Counted from the stretch's first letter, positions 31,081 through 38,884 are shown. The stretch is DNA of 64,000 nt from VAZQ01 sp963816745 (GCA_963816745.1 CAWFLQ010000008.1:1-64000); one strand, 5' to 3'. Numbers and translations: made by a program. Notes: a model not told the origin generated them from the letters alone.

Positions 31081-31218
31081 GGTGGGCAAAGGCGCGCTCT
31101 CGCGCGCCGTGCCCACGCGTCTTCATCTCTCCGCGTCACCGATTTCACGCGTGGGCACGGCGCTGCTCCATTTGCTTGGCGAGGGTTGAAATTGCTCTCG
31201 CGCCTTTGCCCACCCTAC
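31077..31218. repeat. compound palindromic element (REP/BIME-like)
   Basis: An 18-base arm at 31077-31094 (GTAGGGTGGGCAAAGGCG) is exactly inverted at 31201-31218. Inside it, 17 bases at 31104-31120 are exactly inverted at 31147-31163. Each half also pairs with itself (GTGGGCA with TGCCCAC). The left arm includes the TAG stop of adenine deaminase. The structure resembles dispersed intergenic palindromes of bradyrhizobia and could act as a bidirectional terminator between adeC and the minus-strand Lrp-like gene. Confidence 0.85.
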
Positions 31219-31230
31219 GAATTCGCTGCC

Positions 31231-31467
31231 TCAAAACGCCTTGAACGTGATGATCGTGTGCGTGTCCTGGATGCCCGGAATGGTCTGCACCTTCTCGTTG
31301 ACGAAATGGCCGATGTCGGTCTTGTCGTCCACGTAGAACTTCACCAGCAGGTCGAAGTGGCCGGCGGTCGAGTAGATCTCGGAGGCGAGCTCGGCATCGG
31401 CGAGCTTGTTGGCCACCTCGTAGGACTGGCCGAGTTGGCATTTGATCTGGACGAAGAAGGGGATCAT
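31231..31467 (-). CDS. stand-alone Lrp/AsnC ligand-binding (RAM) domain protein
   Basis: A 78-residue cytoplasmic protein equal to the C-terminal effector domain of Lrp/AsnC regulators, with no DNA-binding helix-turn-helix. It begins MIPFFVQIKCQLGQSYEVA and contains AGHFDLLVKFYVDD and IPGIQDTHTIITFKAF, the characteristic beta-alpha-beta-beta-alpha-beta pattern. Stand-alone RAM proteins form oligomers that bind amino acids and may modulate full-length Lrp proteins. Length is complete and the frame intact. It ends about 12 bases beyond the palindromic element. Confidence 0.87.
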   Translation of the reverse strand: MIPFFVQIKCQLGQSYEVANKLADAELASEIYSTAGHFDLLVKFYVDDKTDIGHFVNEKVQTIPGIQDTHTIITFKAF

Positions 31468-31579
31468 TCGCGCCTCCGGGCGGCCCTAAAGTGCAGAACG
31501 CGGGGCTTGCCCGAGTTCCGATGGCCAAATGAGCAAAATCGCATGGTATTGACAAGGTGGCGGCTCGCTTGCGGCCCAG

Positions 31580-31867
31580 CTACGCGGCATCCGCCGGGCG
31601 CACGCGCCTTGCGATGTCCTTGCCGTGCTCGCGCTCGACCACGGCGATGTCGTGCTGACTTTGAAGATCGATCCAAAATTGTGGGCTGTTGCCGAAGTAT
31701 CGGCCGAGCCTTACCGCGGTGTCGGCGGTAATCGAGCGTCGTCCGTTGAGGATATCGGTGATGCGGCCCGACGGGACGCCGATGTCGAGCGCGAGCCGAT
31801 TGGCGCTGAGGCCGCGACTGGTCAATTCGCGCTTCAGGAACCGTCCGGGATGTGCGACAGGAGCCAT
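31580..31867 (-). CDS. higA: HigA-family antitoxin (XRE helix-turn-helix)
   Basis: Antitoxin of 95 residues that normally binds HigB toxin and represses its own promoter. The start at 31867 gives MAPVAHPGRFLKREL, the usual HigA beginning. The helix-turn-helix covers LSANRLALDIGVPSGRITDIL and is followed by NGRRSITADTAVRLGRYFG and the conserved end FWIDLQSQHDI. The frame is open further upstream, but that part is the overlapping relic of higB in other frames. Only about 35 codons of HigB remain, so this is an orphan or decaying module. Confidence 0.9.
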   Translation of the reverse strand: MAPVAHPGRFLKRELTSRGLSANRLALDIGVPSGRITDILNGRRSITADTAVRLGRYFGNSPQFWIDLQSQHDIAVVEREHGKDIARRVRPADAA

Positions 31868-31871
31868 GCTC

Positions 31872-31985
31872 TCAACCTCGATGGTAGTCGACGATTTCCA
31901 CTTCGTGGGCGTCGCCTTTGCCACCTTAGCTGGCGGTCTCAGCTCTTGCCACATGTGCGACAGAACCCTAAATTTGCATCGCAAT
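31872..31985 (-). pseudogene. higB toxin relic (3' end only)
   Basis: Directly upstream of higA, four bases before its start, one frame ends DAHEVEIVDYHRG and stop. This matches the C-terminal VEIVDYH signature of HigB/RelE-type toxins, and toxin-before-antitoxin order is normal for higBA. Going upstream, that frame meets a TAA after about 16 codons, while a neighbouring frame (MWQELRPPAKVAK) supplies at most 20 more plausible residues. The rest of the roughly 92-residue toxin is missing, replaced by the TPP riboswitch leader on the other strand. Confidence 0.7.
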
Positions 31986-31987
31986 CT

Positions 31988-32077
31988 CAATGGGGTGTCC
32001 GGCGGATGCGCCGCCGGGCTGAGAGGCCTTAAGCCAACCCATCGAACCTGATCCGGATCATGCCGGCGGAGGGAGCT
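31988..32077 (+). promoter_or_regulatory. TPP (THI-box) riboswitch
   Basis: Five bases before thiE the leader contains the conserved THI elements in order: GGGGTGTCC, GGGCTGAGAGG, ACCCATCGAACCTGATC and CGGATCATGCCGGCGGAGGG. These are the P2/P4 core sequences that bind thiamine pyrophosphate. The 3' strand runs straight into the purine-rich GGAGGGAG that serves as the thiE ribosome site, and no terminator with a U-run follows. Control is therefore probably by sequestering translation initiation when TPP is abundant. Confidence 0.95.
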
Positions 32078-32081
32078 CGAG

Positions 32082-32760
32082 ATGCACGGCCCAAGCTCGC
32101 CTACCTGCGATCTTCGCGTCTATGCGCTGGTCGATCCCGAGCATTCCGGCGGGCGCGATCTCGCCGAGCTTGCGCGACTGGTGGCGCAAGGCGGCGCGAC
32201 GCTGGTGCAACTGCGCGACAAGCGCAGCGACACCCGGCCCATGGTCGAGCGCGCGCGCGCCATCAAGGCGGCGCTGGCGCCGTTCAACGTCCCCTTGCTG
32301 ATCAACGACCGCGTCGATGTCGCGCTCGCGTCCGGCGCCGACGGCGTGCATGTCGGCCAGGAGGACATGGCGGTCGCCGATGCGCGGCGGCTGCTCGGCC
32401 CCGATGCGATCATCGGGCTCTCGATCAAGACGGTGGCGCAGGCCGAGGCCGCGCCGATCGACCTGCTCGACTACGTGGGAGTCGGCGGCGTGTTCGCGAC
32501 CTCGTCCAAGAACAATACCAAGCCGCCGATCGGCCCGGCGGGGTTGGCGCAGATCGCCGGCATCTTCCGCCGCCGGGCTCCCGGACTTTCCGCTGTGCGG
32601 CATTGCCGGCATCGACGCGACCAACGCCGCCGACGTCATCGCCGCCGGCGCCGACGGCGTCGCTGTCATCTCGGCGCTCTCGCTCAAGGGTGATCCGCAA
32701 GCTGCCGCGCGTGCGTTGCGCGGCATCGTGGACACCGCCATCGGCAAAAGGGGCACGTGA
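32082..32760 (+). CDS. thiE: thiamine phosphate synthase, one indel
   Basis: Joins hydroxymethylpyrimidine pyrophosphate and thiazole phosphate to thiamine phosphate; cytoplasmic TIM barrel. Motifs are LVQLRDKRSDTR, PLLINDRVDVALASGADGVHVGQEDM and YVGVGGVFATSSKNNT (phosphate loop region). After a one-base shift near 32577 it continues with CGIAGIDATNAADVIAAGADGVAVIS. The restored length of about 225 residues is typical. The TPP riboswitch directly upstream regulates it. Its stop overlaps the GTG start of thiD by four bases (GTGA), which indicates translational coupling. Confidence 0.94.
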
Positions 32761-33568
32761 GCGCAATGGGGCAGACCCCCATCGCCGTCACCATCGCCGG
32801 CTCGGATTCGGGCGGCGGCGCCGGCATCCAGGCCGACCTCAAGACGTTCTCGGCGCTCGGCGTCTACGGCGCGTCGGTGATCACCGCGCTCACCGCGCAA
32901 AATACAAAAGGCGTCACGGGCATCCACGACGTGCCGGCGGAGTTCGTGACGGCGCAGATCGACGCGGTCTTCTCCGATCTCGACGTCGGCGCGGTCAAGA
33001 TCGGCATGGTGTCGCAAGGCGCGGTCATCGAGACGATCGCGGCGGGGCTCGTGCGCTGGAAGCAAACGAACGTGGTGTTCGATCCCGTCATGATCGCGAC
33101 GTCTGGCGACAAGCTGCTGGCGGCCGACGCGATCGACGTGCTCAGGCGCGTGCTCATTCCTTGCGCGCTCGTGATCACGCCGAACCTGCCGGAAGCGGCT
33201 GCGCTGCTCGACGCGCCGATTGCCCAAACCGAGACCGAGATGCGCGCGCAAGGCGAGCGCCTGCTCGCGCTCGGGCCGAAGGCGGTGCTGGTCAAGGGCG
33301 GCCACGGCAGCGGGCCCGAGAGCGTGGATCTTCTGGTCGAGCCCAACGGCTGCACGCGCCTTGCGGCCGATCGCATCGCGACCCGGAATACCCACGGCAC
33401 CGGCTGCACGCTGTCGTCGGCCATCGCGGCGGGGCTCGCCAAAGGTCTCGATCTCGCCGCGGCGGCGAAGGCCGCCAAGACCTATGTCACCGACGCGCTC
33501 GCAGCCTCGACGAGCTCGAAATCGGCGCAGGTCACGGTCCGGTGCACCATTTTCATGCGTGGTGGTGA
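32757..33568 (+). CDS. thiD: hydroxymethylpyrimidine/phosphomethylpyrimidine kinase, one indel
   Basis: Ribokinase-fold kinase phosphorylating HMP twice to give the pyrimidine substrate of ThiE. The GTG at 32757 (or ATG at 32766) opens TPIAVTIAGSDSGGGAGIQAD, the family signature. DPVMIATSGDKLL and LVKGGHGSG follow. RNTHGTGCTLSSAIAAG holds the catalytic aspartate region and anion hole. A single shift near 33510 changes the last residues: the true end is GHGPVHHFHAWW at 33568, while the unrepaired frame would run into unrelated sequence to 33758. Under control of the same riboswitch. Confidence 0.94.
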
Positions 33569-33944
33569 CGGTCGTCAGCGCTGCGTGTCCAGATCCAGCT
33601 CGATGGTGCGATCCCACTGCTGCAGCTTGGTGTTCGTCCGGTTGACCGATTCGACCCTTCCATCCCATGAAGCTCTCGTCGTCGTTCACCCGGGTGGCTC
33701 CGGAGCTGACCTCGGCAATGGAAGTTTGACGATGAGCGAGAGTGCAGAGCTACTTTGAAGGGCCATCCACTATCTATGCTGTTGTCCAGTTACCTGGGCG
33801 AAGGTTTCCTGGCGTCGTGATTTAAGGTGACAGCCTGCATACAGCTAGGTGACGCCGGCATTGTGTACACGTTCGCAGGGCACGCGTTCAGAGCGCGGCG
33901 CGGCAATCCTGAATCTTCCTGATAGGGGCACTGATGAGGCATCC
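33569..33944. other. intergenic region with possible minus-strand relic
   Basis: About 375 bases without a confident gene. On the minus strand, with one shift, a protein-like tail can be read from about 33740 to a TGA at 33575 (VNDDESFMGWKGR, then NRTNTKLQQWDRTIELDL). It has no clear start or ribosome site and no family I recognise, so it may be a remnant. The rest, from 33760 on, has lower GC than the flanking thi genes. Confidence 0.35.
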
Positions 33945-34115
33945 ATGGCGGATCTAGAAGATGAGAGCAGGAAGCTGACGGATTTGCTTCGAGGAAAGAC
34001 CGTAAAGGTTGTAATACGTCACCGATCGAGAGAGGTGGTGATTGAGTTCGACGACGGAACACGTCTGTTCGTTGACAATATCTCTGATGGGCTTGAGTTT
34101 TCAGTTACGGGGTAG
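33945..34115 (+). CDS. small hypothetical protein, 56 residues
   Basis: Not assigned to a family. The ATG at 33945 gives MADLEDESRKLTDLLRGKTV. The remainder alternates charged and beta-branched residues (KVVIRHRSREVVIEFDDGTRLFVDN), which suggests a small beta-rich domain. There is no signal peptide. The frame is open upstream to 33849, but that part is arginine- and serine-rich and unlike coding sequence. GC is clearly lower than in the surrounding genes, together with the next two genes, which suggests acquired DNA. Confidence 0.5.
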   Translation: MADLEDESRKLTDLLRGKTVKVVIRHRSREVVIEFDDGTRLFVDNISDGLEFSVTG

Positions 34116-34165
34116 CGGTTCATGGCCGGAGATCTTCACGGCATCCGTCGGAGGTGCAAGCTGCT

Positions 34166-34640
34166 ATGACCACGAGAAACGCAGTCATCCCGGAGGGAGG
34201 TCCACACGGTCCTCGAGTTTCGTCAGCATGATCTGCCGGGTTTCGCTACCGTCAACACCGCTCTCAGGGAATTTGAGCCCAAGGTCGCATTCTCTTGGCA
34301 TCTATCTCTACTTCTCCAATGCGTTGACCTTGTTGACAATCGGCTTCCTTCTCCCGATGATCAAGAACTTCTGTACCAATTTGAAGACGGGTTAGCTCAA
34401 TTGCTCAAAGCGGACGGCAACGCGTTATTTCTTGCTCGCGTTACACACGACGGGCTTAGGGAGCTTATCTGGCGGATCCATGAGCCGGAGGCAGCCAATG
34501 CGGTCATACAGAAGATTCTTCGGACAAAAGATCATCAGCGCGCGATTGATTACCGTATGGAAGAAGATCCGCAATGGCAGAAGGCGTCATGGTATTTGAA
34601 CAATGCGACTCCTTCTTTGTTGATGGCACGAAGGCGGTAG
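34166..34640 (+). CDS. hypothetical protein, DUF695-like, one indel
   Basis: Reading from an ATG at 34166 gives MTTRNAVIPEGGP. One extra base near 34208 then shifts into a frame that is continuous to 34640, with VLEFRQHDLPGFATVN, PKVAFSWHLSLLLQ and GNALFLARVTHDGLRELIWRI. The end is AIDYRMEEDPQWQKASWYL. The aromatic 'DPQW..' ending after an Arg-rich strand and the FLARVTxDGxRE element recall DUF695 proteins, a family of unknown role, but I am not certain. A caller using only the last frame would report a false 79-residue start at 34401. Lower GC than neighbours. Confidence 0.5.
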
Positions 34641-34777
34641 GGACCGAGTGGATTCCACCCCTACTTCAGGGGCAATAAGCGATGATGGCAAAACGACAAG
34701 GTGTGATGACCATCACACCTTTCGGCCCCGCGGGGTGGCACGGTGGAGCCACCTTCAACAGCCCAGGAGAAATTGAC

Positions 34778-35008
34778 ATGCGCAAGATCGCTCTCGCCCT
34801 GACCGCACTGGCCACGTTGGCCGCACTACCCTTGACCACCGTCGCGGCACGCGCCGATGGCCCCTGGTGTGCGTACTACTACGGCAAAGGCGGCACGAAT
34901 TGCGGCTTCTACAGCTTTCAGCAGTGCCTCGACACCATTTCGGGCATCGGCGGAACCTGCGCCCGCAATCCGAGCTCCTACGGGAGCGGCCGCAAGTCAC
35001 GCTACTGA
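34778..35008 (+). CDS. DUF3551-type small secreted protein (copy 1)
   Basis: A 76-residue protein with a cleavable signal peptide (MRKIALALTALATLAALPLTT... ADG). The start at 34778 is fixed by AGGAGA eight bases upstream. The mature part has WCAYYYGKGGTNCGFYSFQQC and GIGGTC, the four-cysteine WCA..NCGF..QC..C pattern of DUF3551, a rhizobial family of unknown function. Two disulfides in the periplasm are likely. A close paralogue follows 183 bases downstream, so the pair arose by tandem duplication. Confidence 0.8.
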   Translation: MRKIALALTALATLAALPLTTVAARADGPWCAYYYGKGGTNCGFYSFQQCLDTISGIGGTCARNPSSYGSGRKSRY

Positions 35009-35191
35009 CAGGCAGCGGCCGCCGCAGCCGGGTCGAATGCGCGGGTCAGGTGAGGTAGCCTGACCCGCCGATCACACCGGAACGGCATAAGGTTGGCGAA
35101 GGGGCCAAAGCGACATACTGTGATGGCCTTACACCTTTCAGCTTCGTTGGGTGGCACGATGAATCATCGTCACATGCTCAGGAGGTCATTC

Positions 35192-35419
35192 ATGCCTAAG
35201 ATCGCTCTTGTCGTGGCTGCGCTGGCCGCATTGCCCCTGACCAGCGTCGGTGCACGGGCCGAAGGTTCCTGGTGTGCTTACGATACAAAGGGGACCACGA
35301 ATTGCGGCTACTACAGCTACGCGCAATGCATGGCCGCCCTTTCGGGGCTCGGCGGAAGCTGCATTCCCAATCCGAGCTACCAGACGAACAACGGCCGCGG
35401 CCGAAATCAAGGCAACTAG
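35192..35419 (+). CDS. DUF3551-type small secreted protein (copy 2)
   Basis: A 75-residue paralogue of the preceding gene. AGGAGG seven bases before the ATG at 35192 decides the start. The signal peptide is MPKIALVVAALAALPLTSVG. The mature protein shows WCAYDTKGTTNCGYYSYAQC and GLGGSC with the same cysteine spacing as copy 1, followed by an Asn/Arg/Gly-rich tail. Divergence outside the cysteine motif is considerable, so the duplication is not recent. Function unknown. Confidence 0.8.
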   Translation: MPKIALVVAALAALPLTSVGARAEGSWCAYDTKGTTNCGYYSYAQCMAALSGLGGSCIPNPSYQTNNGRGRNQGN

Positions 35420-35495
35420 CAGCAGGCGTCTCGCAAGGAACGGACGCGGCGACGGAAACGGCGGGTCAGAGCGAATCGTCTGACCCGCCCCACGA

Positions 35496-36347
35496 TCACG
35501 ACTTGAGCTTCACCACCTTCTGCCGCTGCTCGCCAAGCCCGTCGATGCCGAGCGTCACCACGTCGCCCGCCTGCAGAAATTTCGGCTCGGGCTTCATGCC
35601 GAGGCCGACGCCCGGGGGCGTGCCGGTGACGATCACGTCGCCCGGCTCCAGGACGAAGAACTGCGAGCAGTACCAGACCAGGTGCCGGCAATCGAAGATC
35701 ATGGTGCCGGTGTTGCCACGCTGGCGCTTCTCGCCATTGACGTCGAGCCACATGTCGAGGCCCTGCGGGTCCTTGATCTCGTCCTTGGTGACGAGCCAGG
35801 GCCCGAGCGGCCCGAAGGTCTCGCAGCTCTTGCCCTTGATCCATTGCCCCGCGCGCTCGATCTGGAATACGCGCTCGGAAACATCATTCGCGAGGCAATA
35901 GCCCGCGACCACGTCGAGCGCCTTGTCCTTCGAGAGGTAGCGCGCGCGCCGGCCGATGACGATGCCGAGCTCGACTTCCCAATCGAGCTTGGTCGAGTCC
36001 TTCGGAATGATGGTGTCGTCGTTCGGCCCGCAGATGCAGGTCGTCACCTTGTTGAAGATGATCGGCTCCTTCGGGATCGGCATGCCGGCTTCGGCGGCGT
36101 GGTCGGAGTAGTTGAGGCCGATGGCGATGAAGTTGCCGACGCCGCCGACGCAGGCGCCGAGCCGCGGCTTGCCCTTCACGATCGGCAGCTTGCCGATCGG
36201 CGCCTTGCGAATCGCGGCGAGGCCCTTGGGCGACAGCGCTTCGCCGGCGATATCGGGCACCACCTTGGAGAGATCGCGGATGCGGCCCTGGTCGTCGACG
36301 ATGCCGGGCTTTTCACGGCCGCGCGGGCCGAAGCGGACGAGCTTCAT
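35496..36347 (-). CDS. fumarylacetoacetate hydrolase family protein
   Basis: Metal-dependent hydrolase/isomerase of the FAH fold, 283 residues, related to enzymes acting on 2,4-diketo or hydroxymuconate-type acids. The start MKLVRFGPRGREKPGIVDD is the standard N-terminus. FIAIGLNYSDHAAEAG, DWEVELGIVIGRRARYLS (two metal-binding Glu) and GYCLANDVSER (metal Asp) are present, as is GDVIVTGTPPGVGLGMKP. The frame is intact; an open stretch upstream to 36650 is not part of the family. Two perfect palindromes lie 150-190 bases upstream. Exact substrate unknown; catabolism of aromatic acids is typical. Confidence 0.92.
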   Translation of the reverse strand: MKLVRFGPRGREKPGIVDDQGRIRDLSKVVPDIAGEALSPKGLAAIRKAPIGKLPIVKGKPRLGACVGGVGNFIAIGLNYSDHAAEAGMPIPKEPIIFNKVTTCICGPNDDTIIPKDSTKLDWEVELGIVIGRRARYLSKDKALDVVAGYCLANDVSERVFQIERAGQWIKGKSCETFGPLGPWLVTKDEIKDPQGLDMWLDVNGEKRQRGNTGTMIFDCRHLVWYCSQFFVLEPGDVIVTGTPPGVGLGMKPEPKFLQAGDVVTLGIDGLGEQRQKVVKLKS

Positions 36348-36498
36348 GGAAGTTCTCTCTCCTTGGGGTTGAAAGGACGTCGGGCGGGGATCATGCGTCG
36401 CACGGCTGCGGCGAGCAAGCGACGCGAGGCGGTTAAGCGGCGATGCTAAGCCTCTTTGGCAGGAATGTGTCCAACGCGCGGCTACGCGGTGCCCGACT

Positions 36499-36532
36499 GT
36501 TGCCTGTCGGCAACTTAGAACGATTATCGTTC
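36499..36532. promoter_or_regulatory. two adjacent palindromes, candidate operator
   Basis: GTTGCC-TGTC-GGCAAC at 36499-36514 is a perfect six-base inverted repeat. Four bases further, GAACGAT-T-ATCGTTC at 36518-36532 is a perfect seven-base one. They lie in the 390-base gap upstream of the FAH-family gene, the only gene there transcribed away from the site. The rest of the gap (36348-36740) holds no gene I can support. Confidence 0.55.
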
Positions 36533-36740
36533 GAAATCGGCTGATTACGCGGATTTCACGTTTGCAATCCGGCCATGCGCCGGACAGGATTACCGCATGC
36601 ACCTGATTCGCGCGCCTAGCTGCAAGCGACGCGGATGAGGGGGGCGACACGAAGGGCGAGCCCGCTCCTCGGGGCTGCCAGGAAATTCGGCGGGGGGTGC
36701 GACGAGGCCGGCGGAAGCCGGCCTTGTTCGCTTTTGGGCC

Positions 36741-37521
36741 TCACATCGCTCCCGGGAACGCCCCGCCGTCGATCAGGATGTTCTGGCCGGTGATGTAGCC
36801 GGCCTGGGCGGAGCAGAGGAAGGCGCAGGCGGCGCCGAACTCGTCCGGCGTGCCGAAGCGCTTCGCGGGCACGGTGGCCATGCGGTCGGCCTTGGCCTGG
36901 TCGAACGAAATTCCTTTCGTCTTGGCGTTCGCTGCGATGTTCGAGGCCAAGCGCTCGGTGTCGAAGGTGCCCGGCAGCAGGAAGTTGATGGTGACGTTGG
37001 AGGCCGCGACCGAGCGCGCAACGCCGGCGAAGAAGGCGGTGAGCCCGGCGCGCGCGCCGGAGGAGAGGTCGAGGCCCGCCAGCGGCATCTTCACCGAGCC
37101 GGAGGTGATGTTGACGATGCGGCCGAACTTCCTGCGTCACCATCGGGTCGATGACCTTCTGCGTGAGCTCGATCGCGACCACCATGTTGGCGATGACGCC
37201 GTCGATCATCTGCTGACGCGTGAGCTGGCGAAAATCGCGGAACGGCGGACCGGCATTGTTGTTCACCAGAATGTCGGGCTCCGGGCAGGCGCGAAACAGC
37301 GCGGCCTGGCCTTCGGGCGTGGCGACGTCGCCTTGCACGGCAGTTATCTTGGCGCCGGTCGCCTGGCGCAGCTCCGCGGCCGCGCTCTCCAGCGCCTTGG
37401 GGTCGCGTCCGTTGAGGACGACCTCGCAGCCTGCCTGTGCGAGCGCGAAGGCGCAGGCGCGGCCGAGCCCGCGGCTCGAGGCGCAGACGATGGCCTTGCG
37501 GCCGCTAATTCCGAGATCCAC
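36741..37521 (-). CDS. SDR family oxidoreductase lacking YxxxK, one indel
   Basis: Classical short-chain dehydrogenase fold of about 259 residues. It begins MDLGISGRKAIVCASSRGLGRA, with the nucleotide-binding loop written SSRGLG. It contains LNGRDP, DILVNNNAGPP and, after one shift near 37130, IVNITSGSVKMPLAGLDLSS. The end is ITGQNILIDGGAFPGAM. At the place where SDRs carry Tyr-x-x-x-Lys the chain reads DLSSGARAGLTAF, with neither residue. This matches an SDR subgroup annotated as oxidoreductase-like, in which catalysis is uncertain. The neighbouring FAH gene suggests a catabolic context. Confidence 0.85.
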
Positions 37522-37682
37522 GGCGATATCTACCTTTGTTCGATGGTGGGGCTGGAGCCGAAGTCGGTGGGCGAGCAGATCCTTTGCTGGCCGCAGGACT
37601 ATCGTGGAATCCGCCGGCGCTCAACGCATCGCGCTTCCACCCGCGCGAAGTCCGAATTTAAGATATCATTAGGATTAATACT

Positions 37683-37744
37683 TTCTGTAGAGGAGTTAAC
37701 CCTACCTAATTCTGTAATCGAAAGAATATATTCTGTAACAGAAT
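37683..37744. promoter_or_regulatory. AT-rich leader with three TTCTGTA repeats and a palindrome
   Basis: The 360-base gap before the first porin gene (37522-37881) is sharply AT-rich from 37640 on. TTCTGTA occurs at 37683, 37710 and 37731. The last copy is part of the perfect palindrome ATTCTG-TAA-CAGAAT at 37730-37744. This spacing (27 and 21 bases) looks like a multi-site operator for the outer-membrane protein gene. A GAGGAGGGGT ribosome site precedes its ATG. Confidence 0.5.
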
Positions 37745-37881
37745 CAATGAGATGAAGTATTTGATCATCAGATCACTAAGTTAATCTTAGGTAAAACTGT
37801 AGGGTGTGACCCAAATACAACCTTCGGCACCGATGGAGCTGCTACTGCGCCGAAATCAAAAGCGTTCGAGGAGGGGTCACC

Positions 37882-38646
37882 ATGAAGAAGATTTTGTTGA
37901 GCGGCGCAGCCATTGCGGCGCTGATCGCGGTTCCCGCAGGTGCGGCCGACCTGTCGCGTCCGCCGATGTACAAAGGGCCAATGCCCATGCCGATGTTCAG
38001 CTGGACCGGTTGCTATATCGGCGGCAGCATCGGTGGCGGCTACGCCTGGACCGAGAACACCAACGCGGTGAACACGACCGTCTTCGGCGACTTCGGTCCG
38101 GGCCAGGGCTACGCCAACTACTCGTCGGGCTTCGCCGGCGGCGGCCAGCTCGGCTGCAACTATCAGGTCTCGCGCTTCGTCATCGGCGTCGAGGGCTCGT
38201 ATCTTTGGGCCAACATCAACCGCGATTACGTCAGCCCGTTCGGCGGTGCCGACGACGTCTACACCAACAAGATCGACGGCATCGCATCGGTCGCCGCGCG
38301 CTTCGGCATGGCGTTCGACACCTGGCTGTTCTACACGAAGGTCGGCTGGGCCGCCGCGCATGCCAAGCTGAGCGTGGTGGACAACATCCCCGCGACCGGC
38401 GCCGGCAGCGCCAGCAATTGGCACAACGGCTTCACCGTCGGCACCGGCACCGAATACGCGTTCACGCCGAATTGGATCGTCGGCTTCGAGACCAACTACT
38501 ATCGCTTCGAGAGCAAGAGCTACGAGATCGGCGGCGGTGCCGGCTTGTATACGTTCAACTCGCGTCCGCGCGACGTCTACACGTTCCTCGGCCGGCTGAG
38601 CTACAAGTTCGGCTGGGGCGGCGGGCCCGTCGTCGCTGCCTACTGA
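37882..38646 (+). CDS. outer-membrane beta-barrel protein (Omp25/RopB-like), copy 1
   Basis: A 254-residue outer-membrane protein. The signal peptide MKKILLSGAAIAALIAVPAGA ends at AAD, followed by a Pro/Met-rich linker. The barrel starts FSWTGCYIGGSIGGGYAW, the standard entry of rhizobial 25-31 kDa Omps. It continues through alternating strands (VSRFVIGVEGSYLW, TEYAFTPNWIVGFETNYYRF) to LSYKFGWGGGPVVAAY. Eight strands are expected. It has an AT-rich regulated leader and a strong downstream hairpin, so it is a single-gene transcript. The next gene is a paralogue. Confidence 0.93.
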   Translation: MKKILLSGAAIAALIAVPAGAADLSRPPMYKGPMPMPMFSWTGCYIGGSIGGGYAWTENTNAVNTTVFGDFGPGQGYANYSSGFAGGGQLGCNYQVSRFVIGVEGSYLWANINRDYVSPFGGADDVYTNKIDGIASVAARFGMAFDTWLFYTKVGWAAAHAKLSVVDNIPATGAGSASNWHNGFTVGTGTEYAFTPNWIVGFETNYYRFESKSYEIGGGAGLYTFNSRPRDVYTFLGRLSYKFGWGGGPVVAAY

Positions 38647-38677
38647 GCGACGTCGAATCCACAAACTGAGAGATCGC

Positions 38678-38705
38678 GAGGCCCCGGGAGCGATCCCGGG
38701 GCCTC
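38678..38705 (+). terminator. intrinsic terminator of porin copy 1
   Basis: GAGGCCCCGGG, a six-base loop and its exact complement CCCGGGGCCTC, followed by ATCTATT. The 11-base GC-rich stem begins 32 bases after the stop codon. Confidence 0.88.
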
Positions 38706-38743
38706 ATCTATTGCGCGCGGTACTTTCGCACCCCTGTGGAATG

Positions 38744-38790
38744 TGACACGAATCGCATGGAATTCGGAGCCTGACACCAGTCGCATGGAA
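38744..38790. promoter_or_regulatory. direct repeats upstream of porin copy 2
   Basis: Two 19-base near-identical direct repeats, TGACACGAATCGCATGGAA at 38744 and TGACACCAGTCGCATGGAA at 38772, are spaced 28 bases apart. A TTGACTT that could serve as a -35 element follows at 38793. A tandem operator or a small duplicated element are both possible. No gene is seen in 38706-38961. Confidence 0.5.
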
Positions 38791-38884
38791 CTTGACTTAA
38801 TGTGGCCCGAACTAGGTCGCGGCTGCGCCACAAAAGTTCCAATGCGGAGGTAAAATAGTGACGCGAATCTAATTGATTTTGGCT

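Noticed and set aside
33569..33758. Longer thiD product ending at 33758
   Set aside because: The last 70 codons of that frame are unlike any kinase. A one-base shift near 33510 gives a compact ending at 33568.
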